A stretch of 64,000 bases of DNA from Isoetes taiwanensis (GCA_021234155.1 JAJEKV010000532.1:62001-126000); one strand, 5' to 3'. Shown: positions 22,030-34,570, counted from the first letter of the stretch. The notes: a model not told the origin generated them from the letters alone. Numbers and translations are program-made.

Positions 22030-22650
22030 GGAGCCTCTTGTGCTTGATCAAGAGGCAATCGAATATTGGAGAAAAGTAGGGATTGGTTCCGTTGACGGGA
22101 TAGTCCATTTCTTCATGAGGTTAGTAATTTAATATAAACAACTCAGATTTGAAGTCTTACGTTGTTTCTTAAATCATCTTGTTTTACCGGACCTTGGACT
22201 TTGGCAGGTGTATGCACCAATTCGCATCAAGCATGACATGGAAGAGGTTCCATTTCATGGATCCACTCATTTACACACATCGCCGAACGAGCTTGCTTCA
22301 AAAGGACAAACTGTTGCACCCTCAACTTGCAATTTGAATGTACCATTCTCGCTGACATGTTATCGCTAAAGACTGATTAGTATGTCATTTATGGAGGGTC
22401 TTGGAGGTCAGCCAGCTTAAATGTCGCCCGGTGTGTACCATTTTGACTTACCCTAGAAATGTACAAGGGCTCGAGCTTTGTCATGAGTTTTTGTTGAGGA
22501 TGCAAACACAAAATTCCCAAAGCACCATAAAGTCGTGCCACAAGAAAATTACAAGTTCCCCACTCGGTCGATTGCTGGTCGTGGTGGTCCTGCTTATATG
22601 TGTCTTTGTAAAGAAAGTTGTGGCTGCGGTGTCGCGGAGACTTGGACATA
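22030..22650 (+). pseudogene. Ulp1-like (C48) cysteine peptidase relic
   Basis: Exon 1 (about 22030-22119) reads EYWRKVGIGSVDGIVHFFMR. It ends at GAG|GTTAGT, and a TTTGGCAG acceptor at 22207 restores phase so that CMHQFASSMTWKRFHFMDPL and IYTHRRTS follow. This matches the start of the Ulp1 catalytic fold: a target-binding segment of the L-N-D-x-I-I-x-F-Y-L type, then H-F-F-x-x-x-F-Y. Downstream, broken frames near 22555-22620 contain QVPHSVDC and VVVLLICVFVKKV, resembling the Q-x-x-D-C-G end of the domain; the His-Trp motif was not found. Plant transposons such as MULEs and CACTAs often carry Ulp1-like domains, so this may be transposon-borne. The FCP1-like domain ends 260 bp upstream. Confidence 0.5.
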
Positions 22651-22989
22651 CTATCCCAATGCAAGGTGAGTTAAGTAGAATTTGAAGGTATTACTCATCC
22701 AATGTGAGGCCTGATATGTTTGTTGCAGGGTGTACCAATTTCTAGTGAAGCCATTGGACGCCGAAGTAATGATGATTGATGTTGTGAAGCACCGATTCTT
22801 TAGTAATGAAGTCGAGGTTTGTGGATCAATAGATCTTTTACTTGTAATCACATGTTTGTATTATTGTAACCAAAGAGGTTATTCTTGTAACCTATTCTTT
22901 CATTGACACTCTAATGTACATTGTTGTATACTATTGTATACAATAGACTTTTTTTCGGGCTGACCGGAGCAACACTCTGGTGGAGTTCA

Positions 22990-23160
22990 AATCTCGGAAG
23001 TATGATACGGTGTGGTGGGGGGTGTGGTGGGGTGTGGTGGTGGTGTGGTGTTGGTGGTGGTGGTGGTGTGGTGTGGTGTTGTGGATTGTGGTGTGATGTG
23101 GTGTAGTGGAGTGTGGTGGTGGTGGTGAAGTGTGGTGGAGGGTGTGGTGTGGTACAAGGT
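22990..23160. repeat. (GTGGTG)n-type low-complexity array
   Basis: Nearly pure GTGGTGTGGTGGTG-like sequence on the plus strand. The reverse strand is histidine/threonine-rich and open only because of composition. Confidence 0.95.
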
Positions 23161-24690
23161 CACAAAATATATCGGTCCTTAAACAATCAAGTAAGCTGTT
23201 TTGATTGACAAAAGGGTACAAGGCTTCTTTTAAAACAGAAATCTTTTTCTTCAAAAAAAAACTTACATAGTCATAAAGTATACTATCAGTAGTATACTAT
23301 TCAAAGATAGTGTCATTTACACATTCCTTATGATAGGAAATGTGAACACAAATGTGAACAAAAGATATATATAAGCTTTGTTACATAGTTCATCTTGCAA
23401 AATCAGATGCTCAGACTCATGATCATTTCGGAAATCGAGGGGCGGGCTGGCCGATACGTTCTTCTGGATTGGCATCACAATGCATGACCAAAGCATCTAT
23501 TAGAAATTGTCGTCGCGGGCCGTATTATTCATGAGAGAACCATTTAGATGTAATCTGTGACATCCATAAATAAGGTTAGAAATATTTAAAGGAACATGAG
23601 ATGCGTACATACAAGGGAAGGCATACAACTTACTTCCATATCTCTACGGAGACAAGAGCTTCAACATATTTGTGCATAAATCCCATCACATACAACCCAC
23701 ATGATGTTAAATCTTTGTGGCACCTCTACTTCTTGAATCCGATTAACATTATTTCTCTCAATGTTGTTAAATACTTTGCATACCATCTGGGTACCATCAC
23801 GTTTTTAAGTTTTTTTTTTTAAGTTTTTTATTTTGGTTTTAAAATCTTAGAATACGTTTTTATAACATTAAAAAGCGTTGTAAACGTTGAAACGAAAAAA
23901 CGTAAAAAAACTTTAAAACCTCAAATTGCCTCTTTGAAGCAGATTATATAACATTTTTTAATACCAAAGACCATATTTGGGTTCAATCAAATCACAAAAA
24001 TGTGTATTCAATTCAAAGGTTTAACTTAATAATATAACAACTAACATAAATGTTTAGCTTATTATCATACTAAAGGTAGATAGAAGAGAAATGAATATAG
24101 GTAAAAAGAATTATTTGAAGCGCCTATACCTTTGGAACGGTTTTGGGTCACTTCCGCTTCTATTTGTCACTTATGGTCGGATCTTCGAAGCAATATAGAA
24201 AAAAAAAAATGAATCGAAATAAAATTAGTTGTAAAAGAAGAAGAATGGAAAAGTTACCTTGGTCGTTTGGTCTTGGATTGGCATAAGAACTGTTTCTGGT
24301 TTGCATGGTGGAGTAAAACCTTTCTTTCATTGAGTAAAAAAACCAAAATCCTCGGTTCTACATGCATTCGACATGTTTCTACATGCATCGCGACGCTCAT
24401 AGTTCAAAATCTTGTTTGCTAGACTAGAAAATCTAAATGAAAGTCATTCAAGGCATTAGTTTTTTTTTTACATTTTTGATAACCCTCGATGGTTGCAAAC
24501 GTTTAGAAAATGTAGGGGTTTTTAAGAAGTACTCTATGGTAAAAACGGGTTTTTAACAACACCGACTCTTCATGAAATCGCCTCTAGATACTTTGACCGA
24601 TCGATGTGGTTAACATTTGTGTGTGCTGACCTACATATCACGAAATTTAGCAGACCGAATTAGCGAAGAAAAGCAAAGCAACAACTTAAA
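23161..24690. other. AT-rich spacer
   Basis: T-rich tract at 23805-23835 followed by an ACGTTTTTATAACATT and GTTGTAAACGTTGAAACG region. No genes recognised. Confidence 0.4.
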
Positions 24691-25287
24691 GTATTATATA
24701 CCCTTTGATTGCTTTTCGCTCATCGCGATAACCTCGTAAGAGGATTCAAGGCGTGAATTCACGGTGCGGTAGGATCTTGGAATCGATGGTGCGAAGCGTA
24801 AAAGCGCCAGCACAAAATGGTCATTCTCAAAGATAAGTGCAAGGATATGATGGCATTTAGCTACCACAATCCCCTTCATCCCCGATTTCACTATTTCAAT
24901 GACATTCGTTGATCCTTCAAATTGATTCACCCTTTTTTTTTTGCTGCTGGTAGCTTCTCTAAACCTTATATAGTTGTAAGCGGGGATAAAAAAAGATTTT
25001 GCTCTTCCACTCGAAAGGCAATGTCTCATACAAGCACACGGATTAGATTAAGATTAACATTAGAGACAAGGAATAGCAACAAATCTGTTTCGGTTACAAC
25101 CAGGGTTATTACACGCCATAAAGATCCACTAAGCTGCTACTCATTTTAGAGTTAGTTGCACATAAAATTGCTATGTCGGATGCAACCACTTTCATTTCAA
25201 GCCCGTACGACAGTTCTTGAATGGCATGAATGGCGTGAATTCCATAAGTTTATCCTTGTCATCATTTACGTTTGTCGGATCCAAGAT

Positions 25288-25555
25288 GTTAGTGTCATAT
25301 TAACAATTGATCCATGACAATAAAGCATAAATTGATACCTTCAATCTCTGTTTCCGATTGGTTTAGACCTGCAAAACGAGTAAAATATAATAAAGCTTTG
25401 GTAGGGTATAAGTAAGTCAATGTTAGTGTCATATTAACAATTGATCCATGACAATAAAGCATAAATTGATACCTTCCAATCTCTGTTTCCGATGGTTTAG
25501 ACACGTAAAGCGAGTAAAATATAATAAGCTCTTGAAGTATAAGTAAGTCAATGTA
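25288..25555. repeat. 134-bp tandem duplication
   Basis: GTTAGTGTCATATTAACAAT at 25288 and 25422. The copies run through AATTGATACCTTC and ATCTCTGTTTCCGAT to AAGTAAGTCAATG. Confidence 0.9.
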
Positions 25556-25589
25556 AGCTAGCAATTCCGCTTTGCAACGGATGTCCCCC

Positions 25590-27540
25590 TTTCTGGTTTG
25601 CACTCTCTTTTTCCAATTTGCGTTTTGGCATCGGCTTTGACCATAAATTTAGTCGTTGCCTTGGCTGCAATCTCAAAGGCTTCTTCAACATCATCTAGCT
25701 CCTTTGAATCGCCGCAAGTCTCTCGAAGACAAGAAAGTGCTTCATTCTAATGTTTTGAAAGCAAGACAAAAAGAAACACGCACGCCAAAGAACAAGCCTT
25801 TTCCTCAACTTGAACTTCCTTGGCCGGCAGGAAGATGTTTTCAATGTCGTCACCAACATCTTGATGAATTTTATCACGTAAACACGTCAACGTAAGTTTC
25901 AAAATACAAAAAAATAAAATAGAAACCACGAAAAGGAGAGAGAATTACTTTACGGGCTTTAAAACTAGTTGCTCCAATAATAGCATTTTCGGCTTCAACA
26001 GGTGGGATCTCTTTTTGGAAAACAACCTCTGCTTTGCAAAATATTGAACATTAGTGAACTCTAACTACAACGGATGCAATCTTAATGTAATCGGAATGTA
26101 ATCACCCTACCTTCCACATACCCCTTTGTCTCCAAATCGACTGGCGATTGCTTATGAGTTGTTGCAATTCTCAAAGGTGATGTAGATGTGGATGGACTTC
26201 CAACATCGATAAGCAAAGCATCTTTTGTACCGGGTTCGCAATTGGGATGTCCGAGAATGGTAAATGCAACCTCTTCCCAATAACATTCTTCTTTTCACCT
26301 ACAACATGAAATTTTGCTATATTGAACTTAAGCATAGTGCAATTAAACATGAATTGTTTAGTTTACTGCTAGTTTTTTACTTCTTCCTTTCTTGATACTA
26401 CCCATGTTTGCATTGACACAATTGGGTGTCAATAAGAAATGTAAACACTTGATTCAGAATCAAGGGGAGATGTAGAGTAGATAGAAGCAAAATCTGAAGA
26501 AAAAACAATCAGATGCAAATCAAAACAGAACAAATGTTAATTACATGCAAGTAGGTTTTTACTACAGGGCAAACTTTCTGGCGATAATGTAACGACAAAA
26601 TAGAAGTACATTAGTGTACATAACTATCACAATGTAAAGGAAAACCAAATACTAAATTCAAATGCATTTCAGAACAAAAATATTTTATCAATACACCTAT
26701 CAAATACATCATTCAAGCATTGAATGTAAAGGAAAGTCAAATACCAAATTCATATGCATTTTCGATCACATGTAAATGCAAAGTACAATCAATGCAATAC
26801 ACCCTATTAATACACCCCATCAAGGAATTCGGAAAAGCACTTCATGGCACATGTAAATGTAAAATACAGGAAACAAATACATTTCCTCTTTACAATAAAA
26901 GACAAAACCACGCCAAATCAAATGTTAATATAGTTATGTACATGATGGAAACTAACTACATCTAAGTACACTCAAACTAATTATGTAATCAAAATAGAAA
27001 TAGATGTACCTTGGAAGGATTCCTAAAGCGATTCGCGGGTCTTAGGACCATGAACAATCATGTACACATGTATAAATCGTTTGAAACCCGAATACAAGAC
27101 AAAATAGACAATATGTATGACCACAAAGTGGAGATATTACCATGGTCGAGTCAAGGCAATCATTTGCTGCTGCAAGTATTGCTTTATATGTGAGAATGAA
27201 GTCTCGCCTCTTCTTGCGAGTATGGGACCGGGCTGCAGGCCTATCGGGTCTGATCTTTCCAAATGCTTAGTCATCTCCTTTATTCTATTCTCACGGTTGG
27301 AATTAACTTCCAAATCCTTGCTGATTTTTTTTCAATGTGTGACTTCTAATTCTTGCAAATCAGCCTTTAAACAATCAATGGGAATCATTAGATCATCTAA
27401 GTTAGCAATATAACTTGATTTCTCCTCCTCTAAATGGGATGCCAAAGCCATTTGCACATCAGTTGGCTTCCCGCTTGCTTTTAAACCTGCCATAATCTTT
27501 GTCGCTTCACATATTTTTGCATCTTTACTCGCACAAGTCT
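25590..27540 (-). pseudogene. Multi-exon relic encoding a coiled-coil protein
   Basis: The minus strand has an exon at about 27540-27139 that is open except for one TGA. It reads KDAKICEATKIMAGLKASGK, then LASHLEEEKSSYIANLDDLM, LKADLQELEVTH and ENRIKEMTKHLERS, a coiled coil, and ends at CATG|GTAATA. Another exon at about 26290-26111 (PFTILGHPNC-like region and LLIDVGSPSTSTSPLRIATT) ends GAAG|GTAGGG. It joins in phase to 26028-25949 (VVFQKEIPPVEAENAIIGA), which ends at AAA|GTAATT. Further scraps at 25880-25590 include LRETCGDSKELDDVEEAFEI. In-phase GT-AG borders show a real gene once existed. Family unknown; a transposon-derived gene is plausible. A frame at 25029-24694 may be its 3' part. Confidence 0.5.
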
Positions 27541-28261
27541 TGTCAAGAAGCTCTTATCACTCTCATGCTTGGTTCAATTTCCATTGTTTTTCCTTTTCTC
27601 TTTTAAAGTCTGTATTTCATCAAGCATGGAGGCAAAAATCTAATGCTCTTGTTTCCCTCCACCTTTTCATCATTTCCAACTGCTGCCCCAATTCTACCCG
27701 AGGCATACATTTAATAGCTTTAACATTGGAAGACTTTCATTGTAGCTAATTCTTTGTCAGGTTGATTCTTTTGAGAGCCTTTGAATGAAGACTTGCACTT
27801 GCTTTCACCTCATCCTAATCAATGCTTACTCCTTTGTAATGAAGTGCATATGCTCGGGCAAAAGTACAATGGAATGTGATGATTTGCAATGTCCCTCCTA
27901 CAAAAAATGTGCTCATACAGAAAAAAATCGACATCCAACCAGGCTTAATCGCACTCTTGATAACCCTAACAGGCAGGGCTTGGAACCCCAAACATCCTGT
28001 ACATTTGCACTAATACGGAAACATGCTATCAAAATTATTTGCTCCTAAGCCGCCTCTTGATGCTTACCTTGTCAAACTTCTGGCGGCAAGACCTTCGACG
28101 AAGAAGACCCACTCTTGAGTTTTGGTGGGCCAGTTCTAGTGGGAGACCTTGGCATGGGCTTTCTGAGTTTGTTTGCGAGGAGATTTCCTTAGAGATGTCT
28201 TTGTTCCAAGTCTGCCGTCATGATCTCTTCCCGGGTGCTTCAGCTCTATGAAAATGCAAGC

Positions 28262-28380
28262 TTTGGCCTATGGAGGTCCCGATCTTGGCTATGAAGGTTG
28301 AATATGGATGTCAAGCTTCGGCTATGGAGGTTCGAATATGGATGTCAAGCTTTTTGGCTATGGAGGTTCGCCCGGGATGA
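28262..28380. repeat. Short tandem repeat, GGCTATGGAGGTTCG core
   Basis: AAGCTTCGGCTATGGAGGTT-like units of about 34-36 bp recur three to four times. Confidence 0.75.
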
Positions 28381-28538
28381 AGGTTGAACAGATTTGGGAG
28401 GAGAGTTCAAAATTATTTGCCCTATTAATGATTCATTCCAAGAATAATAATTTTGGGGGGATGGATTTCCTTACATTTTGAATTTGTAAATGTAAAATCT
28501 GGGGCACTTTTTTTGCCCACCCTTTCATGCTTCTACCA

Positions 28539-28896
28539 TCCGATGTTCCTTGTTTCACAAATGAAGTAGGAACTCCAAGATATTATGCCGAGGTTTTGGA
28601 GGGAAGTTATTCAAAGAAGGTCGATATTTGGGGCTTGGGAATGATATTACATGAAGCCCCTTACCTGGTATGGCTGTCTTTTCTAGGTTAAATGATGATG
28701 ATATTGAGGATGGACTTGTAATGGGAGGATTTGACCATTAACATTTAGATTATTTCTTCGTTGTTATATCGGGAGGAAGCAAAGCATCTTATTTTGGCAA
28801 TGATGCATCCAAACCGGGAGGATAGAATATCGTTAGAACAGATTTTATCCCATCCCCTGGGTGATCAAGCACCTCGAAGTTGTAGATTTAAGTAAA
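28539..28896 (+). pseudogene. C-terminal half of a CAMK/CDPK-like protein kinase
   Basis: The plus strand reads FTNEVGTPRYYAEVLEGSYS, KKVDIWGLGMILHEA and, after breaks, AKHLILAMMHPNREDRISLE with QILSHPL. These are kinase subdomains VIII (G-T-P-x-Y-x-A-(P)-E, Pro missing), IX (D-I-W-G-L-G) and XI (M-x-x-P-x-x-R-I-x-x-x-x-x-L-x-H-P). This arrangement is typical of calcium/calmodulin-dependent-type kinases. The substrate-lobe middle is frameshifted, and the catalytic loop is absent upstream. No EF-hands follow. A pseudogene piece. Confidence 0.75.
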
Positions 28897-28899
28897 GGT

Positions 28900-30005
28900 G
28901 CATGTCGAATAAATTAGGTAGCGGGGAGAAATGCATGTGCATACATAAACAAAGGTGAAACTGACGGGCCAAGGGAGAATATCAAGGCGGCGGTAACTTA
29001 CGTGGACATGGTCATCTTGATGATCCAACAAAACAGGGAAGGCCTAAGAGGGAGAAAAGCAATGATGATACGGAAAAGCCGTAAAGCACAAGGATATTAG
29101 CCGGGGAAAGTGGAAGGGGACGTTGTTAGAAACGCATTAAACTCCAAATGTTAAATGGAACATGGCATGTTGTCAAGCCGTGTGCATTGGTCCGCCAATC
29201 GGCTTCTCGAAGTGCACCAATGAAGATAAACATTCACTATCACATCTAGATTGTGTGACGAAGATAAGAGAAGTCATTGCGAATCTAGCGGATAAAGAAG
29301 AGAAAGATGGGATGGAGATTCTTTGCTTCCACAATTGGATCATGTGATGGAGACAAGACACTGTTATTATAGAAGGGGCTGAAGTGTGTCTCATCGGGAT
29401 TATGCAATGGAAATAAAGAAATATTTGCAGGATTGAGTAGGTGAGAGAAGCAGAGTGAACTGAAATTGTTTTGCTTCATATCCTGATGATATGATGGGGA
29501 CGAGAGAAGAGACAAAAACATGTCTAAATTATTGATGGTCCACGAGGATGTTAGAAGCAGTTTTTTTTCCCAACATATGCTTGGGAAGATGAAAGAAAAT
29601 TATGACCGAAGTCATGTATGGAGGGAATTCTAACCGGATGAGGTTTAACTGACCACATGTTGTCCTACACATTGCTTGCTTACATGCAAAAGTACCAGAA
29701 TAAGTATCTAGAAATCTGAATGTATTGATGCAGGACATGAAAGAAGGAACAATGAGCTTTAGCGGAGGATATCCAAGGTGGGTTTCAATGGAACTTCAAT
29801 GTATTTATTGTGCATAATGTACATACCTATCGGACAAATTACCTGGTATGAAGTAAGGAAAGGGTAGTTCTTTTGTATATAAATTATCTTGTAGGTATTT
29901 GCCATTATATTGCTTTTGTGTATGTAACGCCTCGAGTTATGCAATTTTAGTGATTGTTCACTAATTCCAACATACTTTGTGTCCGATTGATGAATGGATG
30001 GGAAT
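28900..30005. other. No recognisable gene
   Basis: A 61-codon plus-strand frame at 29162-29347 follows the kinase relic but shows no known motif. The rest is AT-rich. Confidence 0.3.
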
Positions 30006-30010
30006 GCATA

Positions 30011-30130
30011 GCGAGATGGTTGTCATGCTGTGACAAGGACAAAATAGATTATATTTTGTGTTTCTTATCAGCGAGATGGTTGTCATGTTGTGACAAGGAC
30101 AAAATAGATTATATTTTGTATTTCTTATCT
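30011..30130. repeat. 60-bp tandem duplication
   Basis: GCGAGATGGTTGTCATG starts at 30011 and 30071, and the copies are identical but for two or three bases. The period is a multiple of three, so a 20-residue repeat appears in an open frame, but no protein function is implied. Confidence 0.95.
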
Positions 30131-30861
30131 GCTTTGTAGGGATGGAGGAGTTTGACTTTAAGGACCTGGCATTAAGAAAACGACACCCTATGTTCATAGT
30201 ATTTACATGGCTTCACACAATCCAAGAAACACCTAGTACGAAACAACAAAAACCATGAAAATATAATTCTCTGGGCATTGAAGGAAACCCCTCGTGCGCA
30301 GCACCTTGTTTTTATTGTAAAAACAACTTTTGAAAGCATTTATTTTATAAAACCACATGTAGGTTTTATGTAAAACAATAGTAAAAAATAGCAGCTATAT
30401 TTTATAAATCACATTTTTTCTTAAAACCACATATCATTTATTGAGAAAACCAACACTTGAAAACAACGTAGTTATAAAAAAGCATCTAAATTACATTAAC
30501 ATTCTCTTTTCCAATGGCAAGGTTCGCAGAAGGGAATGATAAGACAAATCCTACCAAGATATATGCTGGAAACAATCAACTACTATTTGTTTGATAAAAA
30601 TCAATCTTATATACAATGGAACCCTTGGTAATATCCATATGCTAGGCTTATGCCAAGCTTACTTAAGTTTTTCTCTGGATAAATGCAATAGTCAAGCAAA
30701 AGCATACTTCACGCAGAGCAATTTGCAAAACAACGATTGGAGATCAAAAGGAAGTAGGTGGCTTTTACGGTACTTTTTTTCTTGCTTTGAGTAGTTTTTC
30801 TTTCATTTCAAATGCACACCTTCAATCTTTGTAAGCACTGTTGTTAATTTGTGTTTGAGTT

Positions 30862-30990
30862 CCAGGTGTTTTGTCCGTCAAGGACGTGGAAGTGTTTAAA
30901 GGAGACGATGGAACTTTCTCTTTGCTAAATATTGTCTTTGTTTTATGGGACATATATTTGGAAGCAACTTCGGTTTGATTTGGGAATGGG
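30862..30990 (+). pseudogene. Possible Ulp1-like N-terminal catalytic segment
   Basis: After a GAGTTCCAG acceptor-like site the plus strand reads VLSVKDVEVFKGDDGTFSLL and NIVFVLWDIYLEATSV before a stop. The pattern I-x-V-x-x-x-D-V-x-x-F/L then W-L-N-D-x-I-I-x-F-Y-L is typical of the start of Ulp1/C48 peptidase domains, here degenerate. A coding-like stretch at about 31985-32130 after a TTTTGCAG acceptor (NYHILDAFKMKNNIMML) could be the next exon. Assignment is tentative. Confidence 0.35.
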
Positions 30991-30999
30991 ATAAGTAAT

Positions 31000-33960
31000 T
31001 CTTCCCTTAAGAACATTGTAAGTTATATACTCAACGTCATATTCGTTGCAAATGTCCTCCCTCTTGATGTATAAGTGCTTGTGGTATTAATAGCCTTGCC
31101 AACTAAAATAAGGTGCCACATTTTTGCAAATGGCCAAAGCAAGTTTGACTGTTTTGCTTACTAGACAAATAGTGGAACATGATGCCATTTATGCCCTAAT
31201 CCACCACGCAACAAATTTACCCTTTGCTTCTAAAAATGCTTTGAAATAGTATTTAGTTATTTGCATGCATCGGATATTAAACTTTGGAGTGTGACCATAA
31301 ATTGAGCTTTTTAGGAAGATTTACGGAAAAAAAGCGAAAAGAAAGGTCTATTAGATGTTTCATTTGACAAAGCTAACCTATAACAAGAACTTGGTTTCCA
31401 AAGGCGTTGTAAAATATCTCTAAAACCCTAAAAAAGATTGCTATTATATGGTATATGGTGGTCTTTTACGCCAACGTGCTTTTATCAAATTCATTGGTTA
31501 TGGCATTGTTTTGGTTCATTATCATGTCATGGCTATCTATGAGATTGCCATATGATTTTGCTTGAAGGATTCCATTGTTCCCTACTATGGCACAAGTCGA
31601 TTATAGCTCTAAATCTCCTCCAGTACCATTATTATAGAAAAGATGTATTTTTATTCTTCTTTGCAAGCTTATTGAGATAATCAATGCGTGTAGATCATAT
31701 TTCTTATTTGTTGTCCATCATTTCAGGCTTTTTCAGTTGTCTTCTAATATGGATGATTCTTAGTTCCTCGGATCTCTGAGGGCAATTGCTTGTGCGATTC
31801 TTTATATCCATGAACTTTTGAGCAATGCTTGGCTGGATCTTCCATATTTTATACATGAACTTTTTCGAATGGGGCATTGTAAACATTATGTCCTCTGTAG
31901 TGCATAAGAAATCTAGCAGGCCTTGAAGCAAAGCAACTCTTTTTTCTTTTCTTTGGACCATATATCCTCTATAGAGAAGTCATAAGTTGTCTTTTCCATG
32001 CTTTTGCAGGTGCAAAAGAATTACCACATTTTGGATGCTTTCAAGATGAAGAACAACATTATGATGCTAAAGAATGTGAACAAAGTAGAAAAACAAGATT
32101 GGCTTAGGAAACATTTTGAAAGCACGCGTGATATAGACTCCGGTTGCCATAGGGTAAAGATAAGATTGGGTTCTTGACTCCATTTGCCATAGGGTAAAGA
32201 TAAAGATTAGGTTCTTTTGAATTGTCAATGCCTTTGGGTATATTAGAATAATAATTTTGTTTTGTCTTTTCATAGCCAAATGGAGTTTCAAAAAAGTATC
32301 GTCGAGCAATTTAGGGCTTTTCTTTGCTAAAGGATTGTCTTAGGAAGATATGGTAATTCTCTTTGGTAATTCTTCAATCCGTTTTTCTTTTGGATAAATT
32401 GAAGAAGGTACCAACAAACAATCTTGAATTGGCTTTTCAAGGTATCCTTTTTTGTTATGTATTATTACTACATTTATTGGAAGTTTGGGCAGCAAGAAGT
32501 TCTTCAATGTATCTTTGAAGTTTTCAAATGTATCTTCGCTTGGAGTAGAAATCAAGTATATAAATGATGTTGTAACTTCCTGGAATGGCACATTTAAAGT
32601 TTGAAGCAAAAGATATGAAGAGGTTTAAAACTTCCAGTTCTCAGCGATGTGAACTATCACAAATGAATGAGTATTTCTACATATAGCCGCTCTACATCTC
32701 TACCTGCTCTGCATTGCAATGGTGCTTCATTGAAGTTGTCAAGGTGGTTATTTATCATAAGGTGAACTATTTATGAAATTCAAAGCAAGAGCATTAAGTT
32801 GCTTGCACTTCGTAAGAACATGATTTGTTATAAGAAGGTACCAAAACAGATAGATAGACAGATACATACGACCCAAGTATATGACTATAAAATTTTCTAA
32901 TTACTGGTTTAGAACTTGCAAAAATAGCAAAACAGCTGAAGCTATCTAAGATTCAAAAATTGTTAGTCTTTTCTCATCTTGAAGTGGCAAATCAAGTTAT
33001 TGCAACATGTACACAAAGTCTAGCCCATGACATTCATTTTTTTCTATCCATTGGGAATGCAAGCAAAATCCTTTATGGAAAGTATGACAATGATGATTTG
33101 GAGACACGTATATCTATGATTGTACATATAGAAAACAATTATGACATGTGCTCTCACCATTAGTTATTCAATTTCTTAATACAAATTCCCTATCTTTTCA
33201 TCCCTCATTCACATTGATAGAAAAAATGGCCCATTGATTGCCACACTTGGCAAAACCCTCATTGAAAATAGGTTCAATACATCTAAATACTATTAAAAAT
33301 AAAGGCTTGATGACTCTGTGCTATTTGTAATGCAATCAACATCTAAACTTGCCTAATGCAATCAACATCGGAACGTTGTAATATAGAATTTATAAGCATC
33401 ATAGTACACGCATACATCCACATTTAATGTGTAGATATAGATGACCACCTTAGTTAACACACACAACTACTAATGGTCGGCATGTAGGAGCACACATTGC
33501 TCTGACCATTGATTCCATAACAACATTTCATTCTTTAATGTCTAATTAAAGTCATCTAATTTACAAAGAGCATATACAAAGTCCATTTTTACACATACCC
33601 CTACACTACAAGTTATTAGTCTTATATCAAAATCTTATATAGACATGCACCATATGTATGGCCAACGAAGACTCATATAAGGGAGGGTGGCCATCAATGG
33701 CTCACTTAAGGGAAAAACTATCTGAATGCCTATATTAATGTGCTCTAGCATGTGAACTAACATCACCATTAAAAAAAAATGAATAAATGGATCAACCAGG
33801 CAGAAGTAACAATGGCTGAAAGTCATGGGGTCTGAGTACCCATATGGGCATAGCTGTTCCTAAATGGTTCATCGAACATGAACTGCCCATGATCCCATGA
33901 CAGTCCTATACAACACCTGTAACTGATATGCAGCATGTCTTAAGTGGCTTGAGTGATATC
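31000..33960. other. AT-rich region with no firm gene
   Basis: Minus-strand frames at 31704-31961 and 32340-32609 and a plus frame at 32960-33163 are open but unrecognised. Low GC and scattered acceptor-like sites would suit introns of a decayed gene. Confidence 0.3.
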
Positions 33961-34380
33961 TTAAATGGCCCATTGGTTCAATATAATAGATCACCTGCTG
34001 TCGTTAATGGACCATAATAGCTACTTAAATAGAGCACATGCCATCTTTAATGGATCATACAGCAGCTCGAATGGACATTCTATAAACCTGCATGGAACAT
34101 CAACACGCCTACTTAGACCTTTTAAACACCAAAATAGAGCATTACTAGACCTGAAATGGAGCGTATTACTTTACCTTATTTGTCCAGCTACTCTCCACAT
34201 TGGTGCAGCTAACACACCTATAACATATCATTTAAAAACCTGCATGGATCATCAACAATACTAAGACTAGATATACACCGAGATGGATCACTCAATACGC
34301 CTACTTAAATCATCTAAATACTGAAATGGACCAAATGCAAAACTGTTATTGGTCAACTATTTACCTTGTTTGTTCATCTA

Positions 34381-34570
34381 ATCTTCATATTGGTGCAGCC
34401 AAACACCTCAAAGGATCAAGACCTAACCCGCATAAGTTAGTAATAAAAATCCTCAAAAGGCAGTTAGGGAATCTAATCTTCATATTGGTGCAGCCAAACA
34501 CCTCAAAGGATCAGCACCTAACCTGCATAAGTTAGTAATAAAATCCTCAAAAGGCCAGTTAGGGAATTGA
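34381..34570. repeat. 95-bp tandem duplication
   Basis: ATCTTCATATTGGTGCAGCC at 34381 and 34476. Both copies run to AAGGCAGTTAGGGAAT or its close variant. A more diverged copy may start near 34193. Confidence 0.9.

Noticed and set aside
24694-25029. Minus-strand frame considered as a Ulp1 C-terminal domain
   Set aside because: A few hydrophobic positions fit, but the His-Trp and Asp-Cys-Gly motifs are missing. Kept only as a possible 3' part of the neighbouring relic.
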